A stretch of DNA of 64,000 nt from Nocardioides mangrovi (GCF_020073815.1 NZ_JAIQZJ010000004.1:156169-220168), one strand, 5' to 3'. Positions 41,163 to 49,851 are shown, counted from the first letter of the stretch. Made by a program: numbers and translations. The notes: a model not told the origin generated them from the sequence alone.

Positions 41163-42434
41163 GTGTCACTCCCCCGGGACCTGCAGGTGCTGCGCCACGC
41201 CACCCTGCCCGACGGCCGCGTCGTCGACGTCGTGATCGACGACGACACGGTCACCGACGTGGTCCCGGGCGGCGGCGCGGCGCCGGCGCCGGACGGCCCC
41301 GCGGCCGAGCTCGACCTGACCGGCTTCGTGCTGATGACCGCCCCGGCCGAGCCCCACGCCCACCTGGACAAGGCGCGCAGCTGGGACGCCATCCAGCCGC
41401 CGATGGGCGACCTGGTCCGGGCGATCGACTCGTGGGTCGCGCACAGCGCGACGATGACCACCGAGGAGATCGCCGCCCGCGCCCGGGAGCAGGCCCTGCG
41501 GATGCTGCGCCAGGGCACCACCGCCGTACGGACGCATGTCGACCTGCTCCGCGGCGACCAGCCGCTGCGCGGGGTCCGCGCCCTGGTCGAGGTCCGCGAG
41601 GAGCTGGCGGGACTGATGGACCTCCAGCTCGTGGCCCTCGGCCACGAGCTGGTCGACGACGACGCGTACGCCGAGGCGCTCGACCTCGGCGTCGACCTGG
41701 TCGGCGGGGCCCCGCACCTCGCGACCGACCCGTTCGACGAGCTCGCCCGCGCCGTGCGCCTGGCCGAGCAGCACGACGTCGGCATCGACCTCCACACCGA
41801 CGAGTCGCTCGACGGACCGCTGACGATCGTGGCGTTCGCCCGGGCGGTCCGCGGCTGGACGCGCCCCGTCACCGCGGGGCACTGCGTCCGCCTCGGCACG
41901 CTCGACGCCGAGGAGCTGGAGCAGGTCGTGGCCGAGATCGCCGCGAGCCCGATGGGCATCGTGTCCCTGCCGATCACCAACCTCTACCTGCAGGGGTGGG
42001 AGCACCCGGTGGCCACGCCGCGGGGGCTGACGGCGCTCCGGGCGCTGCTCGACGCCGGCGTACCCGTGGCAGGCGGTGCCGACAACGTCCGGGACCCCTT
42101 CAACCCGGTCGGGCGCAGCGACGCGCTCGAGACCGCCTCGCTGCTCGTCTCGGCCGGCCACCTGACGCTCGACGAGGCCGTCACGGCCGTCACCGACGGC
42201 GCGCGCCGGGTCATGTCGCTGCCCCTCGCCGGGGCCGTGCCCGGGCGTCGGGCCGACCTCCTCGCGGTCCGCGGGGCGAACCTCGCCGAGGTCGTCGCCG
42301 ACGCCGGTCCCGACCGGTACGTCGTCCACGCCGGACGCCTGGTCGCCCACAGCCACGCCGTCCACGCGCTCGCCCCGACCCGTCCCCCTGTCTCGCCCGT
42401 CTCGCCCGTCTCGTCCGCCAAGGAGCCCGCATGA
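41163..42434 (+). CDS. cytosine-deaminase-like amidohydrolase
   Basis: A 423-residue amidohydrolase of the cytosine/creatinine deaminase branch. Motifs: EPHAHLDKA (first metal pair), DLHTDES (His plus catalytic Glu region), AGHCVRL and GADNVRDPFNPVG (Asp ligand), all intact and in the order of CodA. Substrates of this branch include cytosine, isoguanine, creatinine and N-isopropylammelide. GTG start with GGAAGGA seven bases before. First gene of a plus-strand operon with the FAD oxidase and PNPOx-like gene. The C-terminus has a short Pro/Val/Ser repeat. Confidence 0.9.
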   Translation: MSLPRDLQVLRHATLPDGRVVDVVIDDDTVTDVVPGGGAAPAPDGPAAELDLTGFVLMTAPAEPHAHLDKARSWDAIQPPMGDLVRAIDSWVAHSATMTTEEIAARAREQALRMLRQGTTAVRTHVDLLRGDQPLRGVRALVEVREELAGLMDLQLVALGHELVDDDAYAEALDLGVDLVGGAPHLATDPFDELARAVRLAEQHDVGIDLHTDESLDGPLTIVAFARAVRGWTRPVTAGHCVRLGTLDAEELEQVVAEIAASPMGIVSLPITNLYLQGWEHPVATPRGLTALRALLDAGVPVAGGADNVRDPFNPVGRSDALETASLLVSAGHLTLDEAVTAVTDGARRVMSLPLAGAVPGRRADLLAVRGANLAEVVADAGPDRYVVHAGRLVAHSHAVHALAPTRPPVSPVSPVSSAKEPA

Positions 42435-43816
42435 CCACCCCCGTCCTCGCCGCCGTCGCCCCCGACACGATGCACGCCCTCGCCGCCGAGCTGCGCGAGC
42501 TGATCGGGGCCGACGCGGTGAGCGACGACCCCGCCTCGCTCGACAAGGCATCGGTCGACGGCGCCGTGATGTCGCCGGTCGTGGTCGACCGGCTCCCGCT
42601 CGGCCGCGCGCAGCTGGTCGCGTCACCGGTCAGTGCCGAGGAGATCGCGCTCGTGGTGGGCGCCGCGGTGCGCCACGGCGTCCCGATCACGCCCCGCGGC
42701 AAGGGCACCGGCAACTACGGCCAGGCGATCCCGATGGCCGGAGGTCTGGTCCTCGACATGTCGAAGGCGCGCACCGTCGTGGAGGTCGGCGACGGCTTCC
42801 TGACCGCCGATGCGGGGGCGACGATGATCTCCCTGGAGAAGGCGGCCGCGAAGACCGGCCAGCAGCTGCTGATGTTCCCGTCCACGGTGTCCTCGTCCAT
42901 CGGCGGCTTCGTCTCCGGCGGCTCCGGCGGCACCGGGTCGATCCGGCACGGCATGCTGCACACCGGCTACGTCAAGGCGCTCGACGTGGTGCACGCCGTC
43001 CCCGACGCCGCGCTCGTGCACCTGGAGGGGGAGGAGACCGAGGCCTACCTGCACAACTACGGGACGGCCGGGATCATCGCGCGGGTCACCCTCCACCTGG
43101 AGCCGCTCCAGGACTGGCAGGCCTTCTACGCCTCGTTCGAGGACTTCCACGACGCGTTCGCGCTCGTGCGGGCGCTCACGGCGCTGACCCCGACGCCGCG
43201 GCTGGTCTCCGCCGACCTGCCCGAGGTGGCCGCGGCGCTCCCGGCCGACGCCGCGCTGCCGGCCGGGCGGGCGAGCCTGCGGGCGATCCTCGACCCCGCC
43301 TCGGTGGCCGAGGCCGAGCGGCTCGTGGTGGCCGCCGGCGGCACGGTCGAGGCGGTGCGCAGCGGCCTCCAGCCAGCGATGAAGGTGTCGACCATCAGCT
43401 ACAACCACCCCGTCGAGTGGCTGATGCGGACCACCGACCGCCGGTGGTTCCACGTCGAGGTCAGCGGCGACTCCCTCATCGACCGGGTCGACGAGCTGCA
43501 CGAGGTCTACCCCGGCGCGATGCTGCACCTCGAGGGACAGGCGGGCCGGCCGATCGGGATGCTCGTCGCGCCGTACACCGGTGCCGAGGACGTGTGGGCC
43601 GGGTTCGAGCGCCTCACCGCCCTCGACGTCGGTTTCCACAACCCGCACCAGTGGTACGTCGACTACCTGCCCGACCGGGCCCGGGAGCTGGCCGTCACGA
43701 CCGACCCCGGAGGGCTGCTCAACCCCGGCAAGCTCGTCACCCCGGACGTCGTGACCGGCGCGGGCTCGAAGATGGCCTCGCCGCCCGTCGAGCCGCAGCG
43801 CCGGGTCGCCCCGTGA
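42431..43816 (+). CDS. FAD-binding (PCMH-type) oxidoreductase
   Basis: A 461-residue flavoprotein. The N-terminal FAD_binding_4 domain shows VSAEEIALVVGAAVRHGVPITPRGKGTGNYGQAIP and GGFVSGGSGGTGSIRHGML, followed by a substrate domain and the C-terminal DPGGLLNPGKLV typical of GlcD/D-lactate-dehydrogenase-like oxidases. No Fe-S partner gene is present. AAGGAG precedes the ATG, which overlaps the deaminase stop. It likely oxidises a hydroxy or amine intermediate. Confidence 0.9.
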   Translation: MTTPVLAAVAPDTMHALAAELRELIGADAVSDDPASLDKASVDGAVMSPVVVDRLPLGRAQLVASPVSAEEIALVVGAAVRHGVPITPRGKGTGNYGQAIPMAGGLVLDMSKARTVVEVGDGFLTADAGATMISLEKAAAKTGQQLLMFPSTVSSSIGGFVSGGSGGTGSIRHGMLHTGYVKALDVVHAVPDAALVHLEGEETEAYLHNYGTAGIIARVTLHLEPLQDWQAFYASFEDFHDAFALVRALTALTPTPRLVSADLPEVAAALPADAALPAGRASLRAILDPASVAEAERLVVAAGGTVEAVRSGLQPAMKVSTISYNHPVEWLMRTTDRRWFHVEVSGDSLIDRVDELHEVYPGAMLHLEGQAGRPIGMLVAPYTGAEDVWAGFERLTALDVGFHNPHQWYVDYLPDRARELAVTTDPGGLLNPGKLVTPDVVTGAGSKMASPPVEPQRRVAP

Positions 43817-44391
43817 CCGAGGCGCCGGCGGACCCCTTCGAGCTCCTGACCGAGTGGCTGCCGGGCAACGACGACCCCGTCCGCCCGCTGATGACCCTGG
43901 CGACGACGTCCGTCGACGGCTGGCCCGCGGCTCGCACCGTGCTGCTCAGCGAGTACGACGGGTTGGGCTTCTGGTTCCACACCGACAGTCGCTCCGACAA
44001 GATCGCGGAGGTCGACCGGGTGCCCCGTGCGGCCCTGGTGATCCACCTCCCCGCGATCGCCCGGCAGGTCGTCGTCCAGGGGACCGTCGTCCCGGCGGAC
44101 CCTGCGGAGGAGGTGCGCGCCTACAACCGCCGGTCGGCGTACCTGAAGGTGCTCGCCTGGCTCAATGACGCCGACCTCGCCGCCCGGCCGCTCCCCGAAC
44201 GGCAGGAGCGGTGGGCGGCGTTCTGCGCCGAGCACCCGCCGGAGTCGCTGACGCCGTCCGCGACCTGGACCGGGCGGTGCGTGCGCCCCGAGCGGCTGGT
44301 GCTGTGGTGGGGTCGCGAGGACGCCGCGAGCCGTCGGGTGGTCTACACGCGGGCCGGCGAGGGCTGGTCGATCACCGTGCGTCCCGGCTGA
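43813..44391 (+). CDS. PdxH/PNPOx-like FMN flavoprotein
   Basis: A 192-residue split-barrel protein related to pyridoxamine 5'-phosphate oxidase. FMN-binding features include SVDGWPAARTVLLSEYDGLGFWFHTDSRSDKIAE, and it ends with a WTGRCVRPERLVLWWGRED-type C-terminal block as in PdxH. GTG start overlaps the oxidase stop by 4 bases. Final PdxH substrate residues are only partly conserved. In this operon it more likely acts on a heterocyclic intermediate than in vitamin B6 synthesis. Confidence 0.85.
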   Translation: MTEAPADPFELLTEWLPGNDDPVRPLMTLATTSVDGWPAARTVLLSEYDGLGFWFHTDSRSDKIAEVDRVPRAALVIHLPAIARQVVVQGTVVPADPAEEVRAYNRRSAYLKVLAWLNDADLAARPLPERQERWAAFCAEHPPESLTPSATWTGRCVRPERLVLWWGREDAASRRVVYTRAGEGWSITVRPG

Positions 44392-44401
44392 CCGACGCCG
44401 A

Positions 44402-44432
44402 TTGGGACACCGGCGGGGACGTGGGTTAGAGT
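44402..44432 (+). promoter_or_regulatory. probable promoter of tRNA-Asp
   Basis: TTGGGA (44402-44407) and TTAGAG (44426-44431), spaced 18 bases, lie about 45 bases before the tRNA. This is a moderate match to the housekeeping consensus. Confidence 0.45.
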
Positions 44433-44474
44433 TCCCTCGCTTCACCGGTTGGAGCGACAGCACCACCGAAGCAT

Positions 44475-44548
44475 GGCCCCGTAGCGCAGTTGGTTAGCGC
44501 GCCGCCCTGTCACGGCGGAGGCCGCGGGTTCGAGTCCCGTCGGGGTCG
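44475..44548 (+). tRNA. tRNA-Asp (GTC)
   Basis: Acceptor GGCCCCG pairs with CGGGGTC. The anticodon loop CTGTCAC on CCGCC/GGCGG gives GTC. T-arm GCGGG-TTCGAGT-CCCGT. Discriminator G and an encoded CCA (44549-44551). Confidence 0.96.
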
Positions 44549-44556
44549 CCAGCAGA

Positions 44557-44584
44557 CGCCCCCGGATCGCGAGATCCGGGGGCG
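44557..44584 (+). terminator. terminator of tRNA-Asp
   Basis: Twelve-base arms CGCCCCCGGATC and complement around GCGA, nine bases after the tRNA body. A weak T-containing tail (CTCATTTCC) follows. Confidence 0.75.
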
Positions 44585-44629
44585 CCGCTCATTTCCGGCC
44601 AGTTCCCAGCGATCCGCCAGACTGGCCCC

Positions 44630-44983
44630 ATGCCGGTCGAGATGACGCCCGAGGAGTTCGACGCCCTCGTCGACCGCGCGCTCGACGCGATCCCCGACGA
44701 GATCGCCGCCCTGGTGCGCAACGTCGTCGTGCTGGTCGAGGCCGAGGCCCCGGCCGACGACCCCGACCTGCTCGGCCTCTACGACGGCATCGCGCTGACC
44801 GACCGCTGGGGCGACCCGTCGATGGAGCTGCCCGACCGGATCTTCGTCTTCCGCGACAACCTGCTCGACATGTGCGACTCGCGCGCGGAGGTCGAGGACG
44901 AGGTGCGGATCACGGTCGTCCACGAGATCGCCCACCACTTCGGCATCGACGACGAGCGCCTGCACGACCTCGGCTACGCCTGA
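44630..44983 (+). CDS. metallopeptidase-like protein (zincin, PF06262 type)
   Basis: A 117-residue protein of the actinobacterial small metallopeptidase family. The zinc motif HEIAHHFGIDDERLHDLGY is close to the C-terminus, preceded by an acidic helical region and DRIFVFRDNLLDMC. Full length for the family (about 110-140). It starts right after the tRNA-Asp terminator and ends with a 10-base convergent overlap with crcB. Peptidase activity is inferred; substrates are unknown. Confidence 0.88.
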   Translation: MPVEMTPEEFDALVDRALDAIPDEIAALVRNVVVLVEAEAPADDPDLLGLYDGIALTDRWGDPSMELPDRIFVFRDNLLDMCDSRAEVEDEVRITVVHEIAHHFGIDDERLHDLGYA

Positions 44984-45303
44984 CCCACCGTCCAGCCGAG
45001 AGCGCACGCGCCGAGCGCGACGACGATCGTCGCGACGGCGTACGCCGCGCCGCGCCGCCGCCCGAGCCCGTGGGTCTGGACGGCGAAGGACGAGTAGGTC
45101 GTGAAGCCGCCGCAGAAGCCGGTGCCGAGCAGCGCCGCGGCGTGGTCGGAGAGCGCGAGCGCGGAGAAGAGACCGAGCAGGAACGAGCCCGCGACGTTGG
45201 CGACGAACGTCCCGCGGTGCCAGCGGCCGTCGAGCCGGGTGGCGAGCAGGAAGCGGCAGGGCGCCCCCACTGCGGCGCCCAGCGCGACCAGGAGCGGCGT
45301 CAC
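44974..45303 (-). CDS. crcB: fluoride ion channel CrcB/Fluc, subunit 2
   Basis: A 109-residue four-helix protein with the Fluc motifs VANVAGSFLLGL and GTGFCGGFTTYSSF; Phe, Thr and Ser residues there line the fluoride path. GTG start overlaps the stop of the other crcB gene (GTGA). Paired small crcB genes encode heterodimeric channels in many Gram-positives. Exports fluoride down its gradient. Confidence 0.92.
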   Translation of the reverse strand: MTPLLVALGAAVGAPCRFLLATRLDGRWHRGTFVANVAGSFLLGLFSALALSDHAAALLGTGFCGGFTTYSSFAVQTHGLGRRRGAAYAVATIVVALGACALGWTVGQA

Positions 45304-45722
45304 TCGTCACCGCCCTCGGCCTCGAAGTCGCCGCGCTGGGCGAGCGTCGACCAGTGGTCGGCGATCGCGACCGCGACCAGGCAGGCGGCCAGCGTGCCGA
45401 GCAGGTAGAGGCCGGCGGTCGCGGTCCGCCCGTGGTCGAGCAGCGCGCGCGTCTGCTCGGAGTAGGCCGACAGCGTGGTGTAGCCGCCGAGCAGGCCCGG
45501 GCCGAGGCCCACGGCGAGCGTCCGGCTGCGGCGTACGGCGGTGAGGGCCGGCAGCAGCGCGAGCAGGAAGGAGCCGGTGACGTTGATCGCGAACGTCGCC
45601 CAGGGGAAGTCGTCGGGGTCGCTCGGGAAGAGGTCGGTCAGCCACCACCGCAGCAGGGCGCCGAGCGAGCCACCGATGGCGACCGCGAGCACGAGGCGCG
45701 GCAGGGGGGAGCGATCGCTCAA
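45300..45722 (-). CDS. crcB: fluoride ion channel CrcB/Fluc, subunit 1
   Basis: A 140-residue Fluc homologue with FAINVTGSFLLALLPAL and GPGLLGGYTTLSAYSEQ. The C-terminal tail is acidic and charged. TTG at 45722 overlaps the stop of the upstream ATPase gene (TTGA); an internal GTG at about residue 11 is a possible alternative. Forms a tandem with the following crcB. No fluoride riboswitch is visible. Confidence 0.9.
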   Translation of the reverse strand: MSDRSPLPRLVLAVAIGGSLGALLRWWLTDLFPSDPDDFPWATFAINVTGSFLLALLPALTAVRRSRTLAVGLGPGLLGGYTTLSAYSEQTRALLDHGRTATAGLYLLGTLAACLVAVAIADHWSTLAQRGDFEAEGGDE

Positions 45723-46648
45723 GAGACGCTGCTCTGCCGGCCGGCCACGGGCGCATCCTGCCACGCGAGCGCGGCCTCGCCGCCCTCCTGCCGGACGAAC
45801 TCGCTGAGGAACCAGCGCTGGAAACGGCGCTGCTCGGGGGTCCGGGCGAGCGAGAGCAGCCGCTCCTCCCGGCAGAAGGCGTCGGCGAGGTCGAGCAGCT
45901 CGATGAAGCGCCCGATGGTCGCCGCGGTCGGCCGCGGCATCGCGACCTCGAGGTCGGCGGTCGCGCTGCCGGACGCGAGCGCGGTCTCGATCTGGTCGGC
46001 GCCGAGCCCCGCCCGCAGGTCGCTCTCCAGCGAGCCGAAGAGGTCGGAGAGGTCCTTGGCGAGGGGGTAGTCGGCCTCGTGGGCGAGCGCGAGGAGCCGC
46101 ACCTCCCGACGGAGCTCGCGGTAGTGGCGCTGGAACTCGATGAAGGACCGCAGGGGTACGCCGTGCAGGTGGATGCGCATCTCGTCCTCGCCCGCCGCGG
46201 GGTCGGCGGCCGGCGCGCTCGTGCCGGTGACCACGCCGGGCACCATCTCGTCGCCGTAGTGGGCGGCCGGCGCGAACCAGACGGTCTTGCCGTCCTCCTC
46301 GATGTCGACCCCCCACGCGCTCGAGCAGCGGGCCACGATGCTGAGCCCGCGGCCGAAGGTGAGCAGCAGCTCGTCGTCGAGGGTCTCGCTGCCGGGCATC
46401 AGCGGCGGCTCGACCGAGCCGTCGCGGACCTCGACGCGCGGGTGCTCGCGGGTGCCGCGCACCCGCACCGAGAGGGGCGGTCCCGCGTGCAGGAGTGCGT
46501 TGGTGACCAGCTCGGAGGTGCCGAGCTCGGCGCACTCAACGAGCTCGTCGCGACCGATCTCACGGCAGGTGTCGACCACCCAGCGGCGTGCGTCCTGCAC
46601 GCTGCGGGGACCCGAGCCCAAGGACAGGGCTGGCCGATTCAGCGGCAC
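45719..46648 (-). CDS. RsbW-like ATP-binding protein with C-terminal extension
   Basis: A 309-residue protein. Residues about 10-130 form a GHKL ATPase of the anti-sigma-factor kinase (RsbW/SpoIIAB) type: N-box ELGTSELVTNALLHA, VRDGS (G1) and GRGLSIVA (G2). The C-terminal ~160 residues are helical (FIEFQRHYRELRREVRLLALAHEADYPLAKDL) and not typical of RsbW; they recall sensor or partner domains of actinobacterial regulators. GTG start. Upstream of the crcB pair with overlap. It could phosphorylate an STAS antagonist; no sigma factor is nearby. Confidence 0.85.
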   Translation of the reverse strand: MPLNRPALSLGSGPRSVQDARRWVVDTCREIGRDELVECAELGTSELVTNALLHAGPPLSVRVRGTREHPRVEVRDGSVEPPLMPGSETLDDELLLTFGRGLSIVARCSSAWGVDIEEDGKTVWFAPAAHYGDEMVPGVVTGTSAPAADPAAGEDEMRIHLHGVPLRSFIEFQRHYRELRREVRLLALAHEADYPLAKDLSDLFGSLESDLRAGLGADQIETALASGSATADLEVAMPRPTAATIGRFIELLDLADAFCREERLLSLARTPEQRRFQRWFLSEFVRQEGGEAALAWQDAPVAGRQSSVS

Positions 46649-46819
46649 GGTTGGTCTCCGAAGGGGCTCGTCTGGTCATGGCAGTGCCATTGTCGGCTCG
46701 TGTACCCCTGCGATTTCGGGGTGAAACCTCGCTTTCAGACGGAGATCCACGCGGTCTGGACGGGTACCGACGAGGCGATCCGTCGCGCCGGGCTCCGAGG
46801 ACGGCTGATGTGATCGAAC

Positions 46820-46849
46820 AGACCCCCCGATTGCGAGGTCGGGGGGTCT
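46820..46849. terminator. strong hairpin upstream of ndh
   Basis: AGACCCCCCGA and its complement around an 8-base loop. It lies in the 270-base divergent gap (46649-46918), which also has an ACCCC...GGGGT hairpin near 46705-46722 and holds no convincing gene. It may insulate ndh or act as an attenuator; no poly-T follows. Confidence 0.55.
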
Positions 46850-46918
46850 CGGCGGAACAATGGGTACGAGCGACCGTGTTCAGTTAGCACGATCCAATCG
46901 CGGCACGAAAGGTCCGAC

Positions 46919-48430
46919 ATGGCAGCGCAGCCAGTCCCGCAGGAAACCCACCAGCCGATCGGGAGCGAGGGACGCCACCGCGTGGTCGTCATCGGCTCCG
47001 GGTTCGGCGGTCTCTTCGGCACCAAGGCACTGCGCCGGTCCGACGTCGAGGTCACGCTGATCGCGAAGACGACCCACCACCTCTTCCAGCCGCTGCTCTA
47101 CCAGGTCGCGACCGGCATCCTGTCCCAGGGCGAGATCGCGCCGTCGACCCGCGAGATCCTGGCCGGCCAGGACAACGCCCAGGTGCTGCTCGGCGAGGTC
47201 ACCGACATCGACCTCGACGCCCGCACGGTCACCTCCAAGGTGCTGGGCCGCGAGACGACGACGCCGTACGACTCGCTCATCGTCGCGGCGGGCGCCGGTC
47301 AGTCCTACTTCGGCAACGACCACTTCTCCGAGTTCGCGCCCGGCATGAAGAGCATCGACGACGCCCTCGAGCTCCGCGGCCGGATCTTCGGTGCGTTCGA
47401 GCTCGCCGAGATCGGCGCCCAGCGCGGCGAGAACGTCGACCACCTGCTCACCTTCGTCGTGGTCGGCGCCGGCCCGACCGGGGTGGAGATGGCGGGCCAG
47501 ATCGCCGAGCTCTCGCACCGCACGCTGAAGAAGGACTTCCGCGCCATCAACACCCGCCACGCGCGGGTGATCCTGGTCGACGCGGCGCCGCAGGTGCTCC
47601 CGCCGTTCGGGCAGAAGCTCGGCGCGAAGGCCAAGTCGGAGCTCGAGAAGCTCGGTGTCGAGGTGATCCTCGGCGCGATGGTGACCGACGTCGACGAGCG
47701 CGGCATCGAGATGAAGTTCAAGGACGGCCGGGTCGAGCGCATCGAGAGCGTCGCGAAGATCTGGGCCGCCGGCGTCCAGGCCAACCCGCTCGGCAAGACC
47801 CTCTCCGAGCAGAGCGGTGCCCCGCTCGACCGTGCCGGCCGGATCGCGGTCAACCCCGACCTCACCCTGCCCGGTCACCCCGAGGTCTTCGTGGTCGGCG
47901 ACATGATCGCGCTCGACAACCTCCCGGGTGTCGCCCAGGTCGCGATCCAGGGCGCCAAGTACGCCGGCAAGGAGATCGACAACCGGATCAAGGGCAAGGC
48001 GTCCCAGGGCCCGTTCCACTACTTCGACAAGGGGTCGATGGCGATCATCAGCCGGTTCCGCGCGGTCGCGCTGATCGGCAAGCTGCGCCTCACCGGCGTG
48101 GTCGCCTGGCTGATGTGGCTCGCGCTGCACCTCGTCTACATCACCGGCTTCAAGAGCCGCGTCACCGCGCTGCTGCACTGGGCGGTCTCGTTCATCGGCC
48201 GCGGCCGGTCCGAGCGCACCACCACCGAGCAGCAGATCTTCGCCCGGTCGGCGCTCAGTCGCCTCAAGGGTGGTGCGGCCGACCTCGTCTCCGACCCCGG
48301 GGCGTACGACGCCGCGCGGGCGATGCTCGAGACGACCCGGCGCGCGGAGCTCGAGGCCCAGGCGGCCGAGGAGGCGCGGCTCACCGACTCCGGCGAGCGT
48401 GGCGTCCCGGTCGAGCAGCGGGTCGGCTAG
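46919..48430 (+). CDS. ndh: type II NADH dehydrogenase (NDH-2)
   Basis: A 503-residue flavoprotein with two Rossmann motifs: FAD-binding VVIGSGFGGLFGTKAL near residue 20 and NADH-binding VVVGAGPTGVEMAGQIAEL near 180. The quinone-site region includes GVAQVAIQGAKYAGKEI. A hydrophobic C-terminal segment (GVVAWLMWLALHLVYITGF) anchors it to the membrane. It transfers electrons from NADH to menaquinone without proton pumping. GAAAGG lies eight bases before the ATG. Confidence 0.95.
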   Translation: MAAQPVPQETHQPIGSEGRHRVVVIGSGFGGLFGTKALRRSDVEVTLIAKTTHHLFQPLLYQVATGILSQGEIAPSTREILAGQDNAQVLLGEVTDIDLDARTVTSKVLGRETTTPYDSLIVAAGAGQSYFGNDHFSEFAPGMKSIDDALELRGRIFGAFELAEIGAQRGENVDHLLTFVVVGAGPTGVEMAGQIAELSHRTLKKDFRAINTRHARVILVDAAPQVLPPFGQKLGAKAKSELEKLGVEVILGAMVTDVDERGIEMKFKDGRVERIESVAKIWAAGVQANPLGKTLSEQSGAPLDRAGRIAVNPDLTLPGHPEVFVVGDMIALDNLPGVAQVAIQGAKYAGKEIDNRIKGKASQGPFHYFDKGSMAIISRFRAVALIGKLRLTGVVAWLMWLALHLVYITGFKSRVTALLHWAVSFIGRGRSERTTTEQQIFARSALSRLKGGAADLVSDPGAYDAARAMLETTRRAELEAQAAEEARLTDSGERGVPVEQRVG

Positions 48431-48433
48431 CGC

Positions 48434-49105
48434 CTACTCGAAGTACTTCGGGGTCGGCTCCTGCCGGTCCTGCTCGGCCATCCGCTCGCGCGCCCAGCGG
48501 GGCAGGATGAAGAGGCCCTCGGCCTCGACGGTGACGCCCTCGGCGTCGCTGAGCTGACCCTTGGCCCAGGTGCGGATGCCCTCGCTGCGCTCGATCCAGG
48601 CCTCGGCGCGCAGGTCGCCGAGCGGCGTCGCGCGCCGGTAGCGCAGGGTCAGGGTCGCGGTCATGCCGGGCTTGCCGCCGGCCCCGGTGGCCTCGCCGAG
48701 CAGCTGGTCGAGGATGAGGGCCGAGACGCCGCCGTGGACCAGTCCCGGCGGTCCCTCGTACGCCGCGCCCAGGTGGAAGTCGCTCCACGCCCGGCCGGTG
48801 CTCTCCCGCTCGACCACCACCGGCGGGGACATCGCGTTGCGCAGCCCGACCACGGGGTTGCCCCAGGGCCGGCCGCGACCGGACGCGCTGTAGCGGACGC
48901 CGTACGGCCCGTCGAGCTGCTCGGCGCGCAGCCGCGCCGTCAGCGCCTCGACCTGGGCCGTGGCAGCGGCGATCTCCTCGTCGGCGACGGTGGTCCGGAT
49001 GGTCGCGTCGACGAGCTCGCGCACGGCGTCGGCCAACGGACCGTAGAGCGCCCTCTGCCGCTCGATCTCCGCATCCGCCACCTCGTCGCGCACATACCCG
49101 GCCAC
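48434..49105 (-). CDS. PaaI-family thioesterase
   Basis: A 223-residue protein. The N-terminal ~90 residues are a helical, charged region (EIERQRALYGPLADAVRELVDATIR). The C-terminal hotdog domain has GPPGLVHGGVSALILDQLLGEAT. This longer actinobacterial form is common next to lipid-metabolism genes. GTG at 49105 is likely; a GTG at 49093 is possible. It is convergent with ndh, three bases apart. Confidence 0.85.
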   Translation of the reverse strand: MAGYVRDEVADAEIERQRALYGPLADAVRELVDATIRTTVADEEIAAATAQVEALTARLRAEQLDGPYGVRYSASGRGRPWGNPVVGLRNAMSPPVVVERESTGRAWSDFHLGAAYEGPPGLVHGGVSALILDQLLGEATGAGGKPGMTATLTLRYRRATPLGDLRAEAWIERSEGIRTWAKGQLSDAEGVTVEAEGLFILPRWARERMAEQDRQEPTPKYFE

Positions 49106-49189
49106 GCCGGGGATCCTAGAACATGTTTCAGTTTCGTCGCGTCGGAAACCCGGTGGCGACCGGTCCGCACCAGTTGGTGGAATCGTCGC

Positions 49190-49732
49190 GTGACCACGCT
49201 CTCCCATCCCGACGCCAGCCTCGCCGACTCCTGGTCGGAGACGATCGCCGAGTTCCACGCCGCCGGCGAGGAGCACGTGCACGGCGCCGGGCTCTGGGAG
49301 TTCGACGACCTCGACGTGTCGCCGGCCGGCTGCGCGGCCGTGGCCGAGCGGCTGGTCGCGCTCGGCGACACCGCCACGCCGATCCCCGAGGACCGGGTCC
49401 ACTGCACCTACTTCTGGATGACCGATGGCGACGGACCCACGCGCGAGGTCGTCGGGTTCCTGGCGCTGCGGCACGCGCTCACGCCCTGGCTGCTGGAGGA
49501 GGGCGGCCACATCGGGTACGCCGTCCGCCCCGCCCGCCGCCGTGAGGGCCACGCCGGCCGGGCGCTCGCCCTCGCCGTCGGCGAGGCCGGCGCGCTCGGC
49601 CTCGACCGGGTCCTGGTCACCTGCGACGACGACAACGTCGGCTCCCGGCGGACCATCGAGGCCGGCGGTGGTGTCTACGAGGACACCCGCAACCACAAGC
49701 TCCGCTACTGGATCGACACGGCCGGAAAATGA
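49190..49732 (+). CDS. GNAT-family N-acetyltransferase
   Basis: A 180-residue GNAT. The acetyl-CoA motif A is HIGYAVRPARRREGHAGRALALAVGEA, and motif B is LDRVLVTCDDDNVGSRRTIEAGGGVYED. This resembles the RimJ/RimL-like and YoaA-type group of unknown substrate. GTG start at 49190. Divergent from the thioesterase gene. Confidence 0.9.
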   Translation: MTTLSHPDASLADSWSETIAEFHAAGEEHVHGAGLWEFDDLDVSPAGCAAVAERLVALGDTATPIPEDRVHCTYFWMTDGDGPTREVVGFLALRHALTPWLLEEGGHIGYAVRPARRREGHAGRALALAVGEAGALGLDRVLVTCDDDNVGSRRTIEAGGGVYEDTRNHKLRYWIDTAGK

Positions 49733-49851
49733 GGTGAACCGCCGGCGTCTCGGGTCACCGACGGTTCAACAGCGGTGAGGCTAGTGAGTCCGAGCCTCGG
49801 AGCGCAGCCCCGCGAGGCAAAATTCGTGCGAATCCGCCCGGGTGGAGTAGA

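Noticed and set aside
33076..44391. Integrative element at the tRNA genes
   Set aside because: No integrase, excisionase, or clear direct repeat of a tRNA 3' end was found; only gene order suggests an insertion.
44974..46648. Fluoride riboswitch controlling crcB
   Set aside because: The crcB genes overlap an upstream gene and no fluoride-riboswitch core was seen before 46648.
46588..46887. Plus-strand open frame in the ndh upstream region
   Set aside because: It runs through the hairpin at 46820, has no ribosome site and is antisense to the ATPase start.
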